Source: an uncultured Methylophilaceae bacterium
GTDB lineage: Bacteria; Pseudomonadota; Gammaproteobacteria; Burkholderiales; Methylophilaceae
Direction of reading: 5' to 3'
DNA length: 47,989 nt
NCBI GenBank assembly: GCA_903914945.1
Contig: CAIWQV010000087.1
Location: 1-47,989, forward strand
Shown here: positions 42,510-47,989 of the stretch, piece by piece
Position numbering within the stretch: the first letter of the stretch is position 1
Layout: every line of letters starts with the position of its first letter
Program-made: the position numbers and the translations under genes
The notes under the pieces: generated by a model
Databases searched by the model: none
The model's input: the letters and a program-made list of their open reading frames with translations, nothing else
Told to the model about the DNA's origin: nothing

Positions 42510-43267
42510 GCAACCCTGACGCACTTACTAGCCATAAGATTCAATTTTATGTCACCACAAGCTACGCTTGTGGTTATATCGAAGATCGAATATCTCAATC
42601 TTTAGTCGCGACACCTCACCACTTAATTAGCCAAACACATTATGATGATTTGATAAAAAAAGGTTTTCGTAGAAGTGGGAAATTTACTTATAAACCTTAT
42701 TGTGAGCATTGCACTGCATGTATACCTATTCGTATCAATGTGAAACATTTCAGCGTCACAAAGTCCTTTAAAAGAATTATTAAAAATCATCAATTTCTTC
42801 AACCCTCAATACTTCCCCTTTCCTTTCATGAAGAACATTTTCAGCTTTATTTGCAATATCAAAAAAATAGGCACGAAAAAAACAAGACAACTGACGATGA
42901 TGTAAATCAGTACAGTGAATTTTTATTGCAAAGTAATATTGATAGCCGGCTTATTCAATTTAAAGACCAAGCTAAATTAAAAATAGTAAGTTTTGTTGAT
43001 GTAGTTAATGATGGTATTTCTGCGGTTTATACATTTTTTGATACGGAAGATAAATCATTTAGTTATGGTACTTATTCCATTTTATGGCTTATCAATTGGT
43101 GCATCGAAAAGAAATTAGATTATGTCTATCTTGGTTATTGGATTAAAGAGAGTAAAAAAATGAATTACAAAACTAACTTTAAGCCATTTGAACTCTTCTT
43201 AAATAACGAATGGCGATCATTTGATAGTGAACATGATACAATTCAACTATTGAACAATATCAAATAA
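42506..43267 (+). CDS. bpt: Aspartate/glutamate leucyltransferase (Bpt/Ate family)
   Basis: 253 aa; TSYACGYIEDRISQSLVATPHHLIS, GFRRSGKFTYKPYCEHCTACIPIRI, YVYLGYWIKESKKMNYKTNFKPFE; ATGA overlap with aat. Confidence 0.93.
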   Translation: MSNPDALTSHKIQFYVTTSYACGYIEDRISQSLVATPHHLISQTHYDDLIKKGFRRSGKFTYKPYCEHCTACIPIRINVKHFSVTKSFKRIIKNHQFLQPSILPLSFHEEHFQLYLQYQKNRHEKNKTTDDDVNQYSEFLLQSNIDSRLIQFKDQAKLKIVSFVDVVNDGISAVYTFFDTEDKSFSYGTYSILWLINWCIEKKLDYVYLGYWIKESKKMNYKTNFKPFELFLNNEWRSFDSEHDTIQLLNNIK

Positions 43268-43281
43268 ATCAATTATATACA

Positions 43282-44136
43282 GTGAATAAAATTCTTATTT
43301 TTGGTGTCGGTCTGATCGGCGGATCTCTTGCACTTACTGCAAAAAAAACAGCTTTTGCATCTCATATTGTTGGCGTAGGAAGAAATCAAGATAACCTTGA
43401 TAGTGCAATAAAACTTAAGCTGATTGATCGCATCAGTAATAACGTTGAAAACGATATTGCAGAATCTCATATTATTGTAATTGCTTCACCTGTCGCTCAA
43501 TTTCCTTCCATACTTAAGACTATCCAACCCCATTTAGCTTCTCATACAATCATTACTGATGTGGGGAGTACAAAAACAGAAGTTATGAAGTCTGCGAAAG
43601 AAATTTTAGGGCCTCAATACTCACAATTTATCGGTGGCCATCCTATTGCTGGATCAGAAAAACATGGCGCTACTGCAGCAGATATTGATTTATTTAAAAA
43701 TAAAAATGTGATTCTGACGCCGGATGAAAGCACATCCTCTCAGGCAAAAGAAACGATTGAAGCGCTATGGAAGAATGCAGGGGCAGTTATTTCAAATATG
43801 TCCCATACTGAACATGACAAAATATTTTCAACAATTAGTCATCTTCCACATTTGCTAGCTTTTTCGCTTGTGGATATGATCACTCAAAGACCCAATGCTA
43901 ACGAGCTATTAAAATTTGCTGCAAGTGGCTTCAAAGATTTTACAAGAATTGCTGCCAGCTCTCCTGAAATGTGGAAAGACATTACGCTTGCTAATAAGCA
44001 GTTTATTCTTGAAGATATCCAACACTTCGAAAATGAAATTAAGTTGCTTAAAGATGCTATTGAGCATGAAGACGCAAAAAAGATTTTAGCGTTATTTGAA
44101 AATGCAAGTAAAACGCGAAGTAAATGGTCGCAATAA
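43282..44136 (+). CDS. tyrA: Prephenate dehydrogenase (GTG start)
   Basis: 284 aa; ILIFGVGLIGGSLALTAKK, ITDVGSTKTEV, FIGGHPIAGSEKHGATAAD; upstream of aroA. Confidence 0.92.
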   Translation: MNKILIFGVGLIGGSLALTAKKTAFASHIVGVGRNQDNLDSAIKLKLIDRISNNVENDIAESHIIVIASPVAQFPSILKTIQPHLASHTIITDVGSTKTEVMKSAKEILGPQYSQFIGGHPIAGSEKHGATAADIDLFKNKNVILTPDESTSSQAKETIEALWKNAGAVISNMSHTEHDKIFSTISHLPHLLAFSLVDMITQRPNANELLKFAASGFKDFTRIAASSPEMWKDITLANKQFILEDIQHFENEIKLLKDAIEHEDAKKILALFENASKTRSKWSQ

Positions 44137-44145
44137 ATTAATCGC

Positions 44146-45432
44146 ATGGCAAACCAAAAGAAATTAAAAGCTATTCAATTGGTTTCTGGTCAAGTAACAC
44201 TTCCTGGCTCTAAAAGTATCACTAATCGCATACTGCTCTTATCTGCTATCGCGGAAGGTGAAACAACTATTAAGAACACTCTTTCATCTGATGATACTAA
44301 TCATATGATTGAAGCATTAAAAAAACTTCAAGTTGAGCTTGTACAAAAAAATAATGGCGATATTATTATTAAAGGCACAAGTGGTAGTTTCAAAAATAAA
44401 TCTGCTGAAATTTTTTTAGGTAATGCTGGTACAGCATTTAGACCTTTAACAGCTGTGCTATCTTTATCTGAAGGAAATTACACGCTAAGTGGCGTTCAGA
44501 GAATGCATGAACGGCCTATTGAAGATCTTGTAGACGCACTTCTACAACTAAATGCTGATATTGCTTATCTTGGTGAAATAGGCTACCCCCCAATAAAAAT
44601 ATCTCCTTCTAAAATTAAAATAGAGGGGCCTATAAAAATTAAAGGTGATATTTCAAGTCAATTTTTAACGGCACTTTTAATGTGTGCGCCTCTTTCTAAA
44701 AAAGAAGTATCTATTGAAATCATAGGTGACTTAATTTCAAAACCTTACATTGATATCACTTTAAATCTGATGGCACGATTTGATGTGCATGTTAAAAAAA
44801 TAAACTGGCAACATTTCGTTATTCCAGCTGATAGTCAGTACATTAGCCCAGGTGAAATATTTGTTGAAGGTGACGCTTCATCGGCTTCTTATTTTTTAGC
44901 TGCAGGAGCACTCGCAGGTGAAATTGAAGTCATAGGTATTGGGGAAAATAGTATTCAAGGCGATGTGAAATTTGCTGATGCTTTAGCCTTAATGGGTGCT
45001 GATATTGATATCTCTGAAACATCTATTAAAGTTTCAAAAGTGAAAACGCTGAATGCGATCACACTTGATTGCAATCATATTCCAGATGCAGCAATGACGC
45101 TTGCGGTCTTAGCTTTATTTGCAAAAGGCACAAGCAGACTTAGCAATATCGCAAGTTGGCGTGTGAAAGAAACTGATCGTATTAAAGCGATGGCTAACGA
45201 ACTTAGAAAGCTAGGCGCAACTGTTGTCGAAGGTAAAGATTTTATTGAAATTACACCACCCCTTCAAATTAATGAAAATATAGAAATTGATACGTATGAT
45301 GACCATCGGATGGCGATGTGTTTTTCACTGATAAGCCTTAAAAATATTCCCATCACAATTAATGATCCTGAATGTGTTAATAAAACATTTCCAACGTACT
45401 TCGAAGTTTTAGAAAGTATCGTTCAGCACTAA
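44146..45432 (+). CDS. aroA: 3-phosphoshikimate 1-carboxyvinyltransferase (EPSP synthase)
   Basis: 428 aa; [61 protein letters not shown]. Confidence 0.96.
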   Translation: MANQKKLKAIQLVSGQVTLPGSKSITNRILLLSAIAEGETTIKNTLSSDDTNHMIEALKKLQVELVQKNNGDIIIKGTSGSFKNKSAEIFLGNAGTAFRPLTAVLSLSEGNYTLSGVQRMHERPIEDLVDALLQLNADIAYLGEIGYPPIKISPSKIKIEGPIKIKGDISSQFLTALLMCAPLSKKEVSIEIIGDLISKPYIDITLNLMARFDVHVKKINWQHFVIPADSQYISPGEIFVEGDASSASYFLAAGALAGEIEVIGIGENSIQGDVKFADALALMGADIDISETSIKVSKVKTLNAITLDCNHIPDAAMTLAVLALFAKGTSRLSNIASWRVKETDRIKAMANELRKLGATVVEGKDFIEITPPLQINENIEIDTYDDHRMAMCFSLISLKNIPITINDPECVNKTFPTYFEVLESIVQH

Positions 45433-46104
45433 ATGACATCACATATTCCGATTATTGCTATTGATGGTCCTTCTGCTTCAGGCAAAGGCACAGTGGCAAA
45501 ACTTGTTTCTGAAAAATTGGGTTTTCACTACCTTGATTCAGGATCAATCTATAGAACTATTGCTTATGCTGGAAAGCAACAAAACGTTCCTTTAAATAAT
45601 GAGCTTTTGCTGCTTAAAGTGCTTGAAAATGCAGATTTAAGCTTCAAAAACGATCAAATTTTACTCAATGGTAAAGATGTTTCTGAGGGTATACGCACTG
45701 AAGAATCAGGCCGCGGAGCCTCGGAAGTGGCTGTCCATAGAGCTTTAAGGGAAGCGATTCTTGGATTTCAAAGGAGTTTTGAAAAGACCCCCGGATTAGT
45801 TGCTGAAGGAAGGGATATGACTTCCGTTGTTTTTCCTCATGCGACTATCAAAATTTTCCTGACTGCGAGCGCCCAAATCAGAGCCGAAAGAAGATATAAA
45901 CAGTTGATCTCAAAAGGAAACTCTGCTAATATGCCCTCTGTTTTAAATGAAATTATTTTAAGAGATGAGCGGGATTTACAAAGAGAAATCTCTCCCCTCT
46001 TAAAAACCAAAGACGCGATAGAAATAGATACAGACACATTAAGCATATCTGATGCCGTTGATAAAATCACCCATCTCTTCAGTTTAAAGTCTCAAACGTC
46101 TTAA
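45433..46104 (+). CDS. cmk: Cytidylate kinase
   Basis: 223 aa; IAIDGPSASGKGTVAKLVSEKLGFHYLDSGSIYRTIAY, LVAEGRDMTSVVFPHATIKIFLTASAQIRAERR. Confidence 0.96.
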   Translation: MTSHIPIIAIDGPSASGKGTVAKLVSEKLGFHYLDSGSIYRTIAYAGKQQNVPLNNELLLLKVLENADLSFKNDQILLNGKDVSEGIRTEESGRGASEVAVHRALREAILGFQRSFEKTPGLVAEGRDMTSVVFPHATIKIFLTASAQIRAERRYKQLISKGNSANMPSVLNEIILRDERDLQREISPLLKTKDAIEIDTDTLSISDAVDKITHLFSLKSQTS

Positions 46105-46151
46105 AAATTAGGTGCAATTGATTTCAAAGATCATTTGCTAACTTTAACATC

Positions 46152-46167
46152 CCCATCGCTAGGTGGG
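46152..46167 (+). promoter_or_regulatory. 6-bp hairpin CCCAUC-GCUA-GGUGGG in the rpsA 5' leader
   Basis: Pairing C-G, C-G, C-G, A-U, U-G, C-G with a GCUA loop, 20 nt upstream of the rpsA ATG. Confidence 0.35.
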
Positions 46168-46186
46168 ACTTTATAGGTAACATTTA

Positions 46187-47902
46187 ATGGCAACGACAGC
46201 AAAAAATACAGAATCACAATCCACAGAAAGTTTCGCAGCTCTATTTGAGGAAAGCATAGCGCTTCAAGAAATGCGCTCAGGCGAAGTAATTACAGCCGAA
46301 GTTATATCGATTGATAATGACTTTGTTATTGTAAATGCAGGACTTAAATCAGAAAGCGTTATCAAAGCAGAAGAATTCCTTAATGATCAAGGTGAACTTG
46401 ACGTTAAAGTGGGTGATTTTGTTAAAGTTGCAATTGAAAAACTAGAAGATGGTTTCGGTTCAACAATTCTCTCAAGAGATAAAGCTAAAAAAATGCAAGC
46501 GTGGCTTGATCTTGAAGATGCAATGAACGAAGGCACAGTGGTTAAAGGTTTTGTAAGTAGTCGTGTTAAAGGTGGCTTAAGAGTCTCAGTTAATGGAATT
46601 ACAGCATTCTTACCAGGCTCACTTGTTGATGTAAGACCTGTTAAAGATACTACACCGTTCGAAAACAAAGAATGGGATCTTAAAGTTATTAAGATTGATA
46701 AAAAAAGAAACAATGTGGTTGTTTCAAGAAAAGCAGTTATGGAACAGTCTTCAGGTGCGGACAGAGATGCTGTCATTGGCACATTAACTGAAGGAGCTAC
46801 AGTTAAAGGTATTATTAAAAATATTACGGATTACGGTGCTTTCGTTGATCTAGGCGGCATTGACGGCCTACTTCACATCACTGACTTAGCATGGAGACGT
46901 GTAAAACATCCATCTGAAATTTTAAATATTGGTGATGAAGTTGAAGCTAAAGTACTTAAATTTGATCAAGAAAAAAATCGTGTTTCATTAGGTTTAAAAC
47001 AACTTGATGATGATCCTTGGAAAGGTTTATCAAGAAGATATCCTGTAAGCACACGTTTATTCGGAAAAGTATCAAACTTAACTGATTATGGTGCGTTCGT
47101 TGAAATCGAAGCGGGTATTGAAGGGTTAGTTCACGTATCTGAAATGGATTGGACAAATAAAAATATTCATCCAGGAAAAATTGCACAACTCGGCGACGAA
47201 GTTGAAGTAATGATTCTTGAAATTGACGAAGATAGAAGAAGACTCTCATTGGGCATGAAGCAATGCAAATCAAACCCTTGGGCAGAGTTCTCTGAAACAC
47301 ATAAAAAAGGTGACAAAGTAAGTGGCCCAATTAAATCAATCACTGACTTTGGTATCTTTATCGGTCTTGATGGCGGCATAGATGGTCTTATTCACTTATC
47401 TGATATCTCATGGGATAAAACAGGTGAAGAAGCTATCAGAAACTTTAAAAAAGGTGACGAACTCGAAGCCCTTATCGTGGCGATCGATGTTGAAAAAGAA
47501 AGAATTTCTCTTGGCCTTAAACAATTATCGGGTGACAACTTTACCGGTTTCACAAAATCAAATGACAAGGGAAGCTTTGTTAAAGGTACAGTTAAGTCAG
47601 CAGATGCTTCTGGTATCGTAGTGACTTTAGCTGACCAAGTTGAAGGCACTGTTGATATTGCCGAAGTCAGTGAAGATAAATTTGATGATGCTTCAGCTAT
47701 CGTTAAAGTAGGTGACGAAATTGAAGTTAAAATTCTCAATGTCGACGCTAAAGAAAAAACAATTCAACTTTCATTTAAATCTAAAAATACAGCTAAACCA
47801 AAAGCTGCTAAGAAGAAGGTAGAAGTTGAAGAGAGTTCTGATAATGCCGGCACAACTAACCTTGGTGCACTATTAAAGGCAAAATTAGATAGTAAAAAAT
47901 AA
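46187..47902 (+). CDS. rpsA: 30S ribosomal protein S1
   Basis: 571 aa with repeated S1 motifs ([90 protein letters not shown]). Confidence 0.97.
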   Translation: MATTAKNTESQSTESFAALFEESIALQEMRSGEVITAEVISIDNDFVIVNAGLKSESVIKAEEFLNDQGELDVKVGDFVKVAIEKLEDGFGSTILSRDKAKKMQAWLDLEDAMNEGTVVKGFVSSRVKGGLRVSVNGITAFLPGSLVDVRPVKDTTPFENKEWDLKVIKIDKKRNNVVVSRKAVMEQSSGADRDAVIGTLTEGATVKGIIKNITDYGAFVDLGGIDGLLHITDLAWRRVKHPSEILNIGDEVEAKVLKFDQEKNRVSLGLKQLDDDPWKGLSRRYPVSTRLFGKVSNLTDYGAFVEIEAGIEGLVHVSEMDWTNKNIHPGKIAQLGDEVEVMILEIDEDRRRLSLGMKQCKSNPWAEFSETHKKGDKVSGPIKSITDFGIFIGLDGGIDGLIHLSDISWDKTGEEAIRNFKKGDELEALIVAIDVEKERISLGLKQLSGDNFTGFTKSNDKGSFVKGTVKSADASGIVVTLADQVEGTVDIAEVSEDKFDDASAIVKVGDEIEVKILNVDAKEKTIQLSFKSKNTAKPKAAKKKVEVEESSDNAGTTNLGALLKAKLDSKK

Positions 47903-47910
47903 TTAATATT

Positions 47911-47989
47911 ATGACTAAGTCTAAATTAATCAACTTACTTGCTAGCCGTTTCTCTCAGTTAGTCTACAAAGACGCTGAGTTATCGGTGA
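47911..47989 (+). CDS. ihfB: Integration host factor beta subunit, N-terminal part (runs off the window end)
   Basis: ATG at 47911: MTKSKLINLLASRFSQLVYKDAELSV; immediately downstream of rpsA as in other Proteobacteria. Confidence 0.87.
   Translation, partial: MTKSKLINLLASRFSQLVYKDAELSV

Noticed and set aside
46387-47739. Several 70-131 aa minus-strand ORFs inside rpsA
   Set aside because: Antisense shadows of the S1 repeats; low-complexity Ser/Leu-rich translations with no family resemblance.

Overview
The window is a gene-dense, AT-rich bacterial chromosome segment with about 38 protein-coding genes and almost no intergenic space. Gene content and order (ftsK-lolA-rarA-serS; yhdP-nitrilase-tldD; efp/earP/greB; tyrA-aroA-cmk-rpsA-ihfB) indicate a betaproteobacterium. 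A streamlined Methylophilaceae-type genome is my best guess, but that is inference from gene content only. Nearly everything is core housekeeping: argF/argD, acs, efp/earP, greB, an AddAB-like helicase/nuclease pair, mfd, rpiA, serS, rarA, lolA, ftsK, trxB, an MsbA-like ABC transporter, ispDF, an Amt transporter, hslO, aat/bpt, tyrA, aroA, cmk, rpsA and ihfB. I found no rRNA, tRNA, CRISPR array, prophage or insertion sequence. I see no convincing new multi-gene system. The points most worth a second look are: a LolA protein with an extra C-terminal NTF2/Cds6-like domain; an AddB-like nuclease whose C-terminal Fe-S-type cysteine motif looks degenerate, next to a short AddA-like helicase; a C8 homopolymer inside a histidine kinase gene; an unlisted 31-aa membrane microprotein ORF beside a PuuD-like membrane protein; the EarP/EF-P-Arg32 pair; an NtrC-like dyad upstream of an orphan amt gene; palindromes at mfd/rpiA and upstream of rpsA; and convergent genes that share a CTAA stop tetranucleotide.
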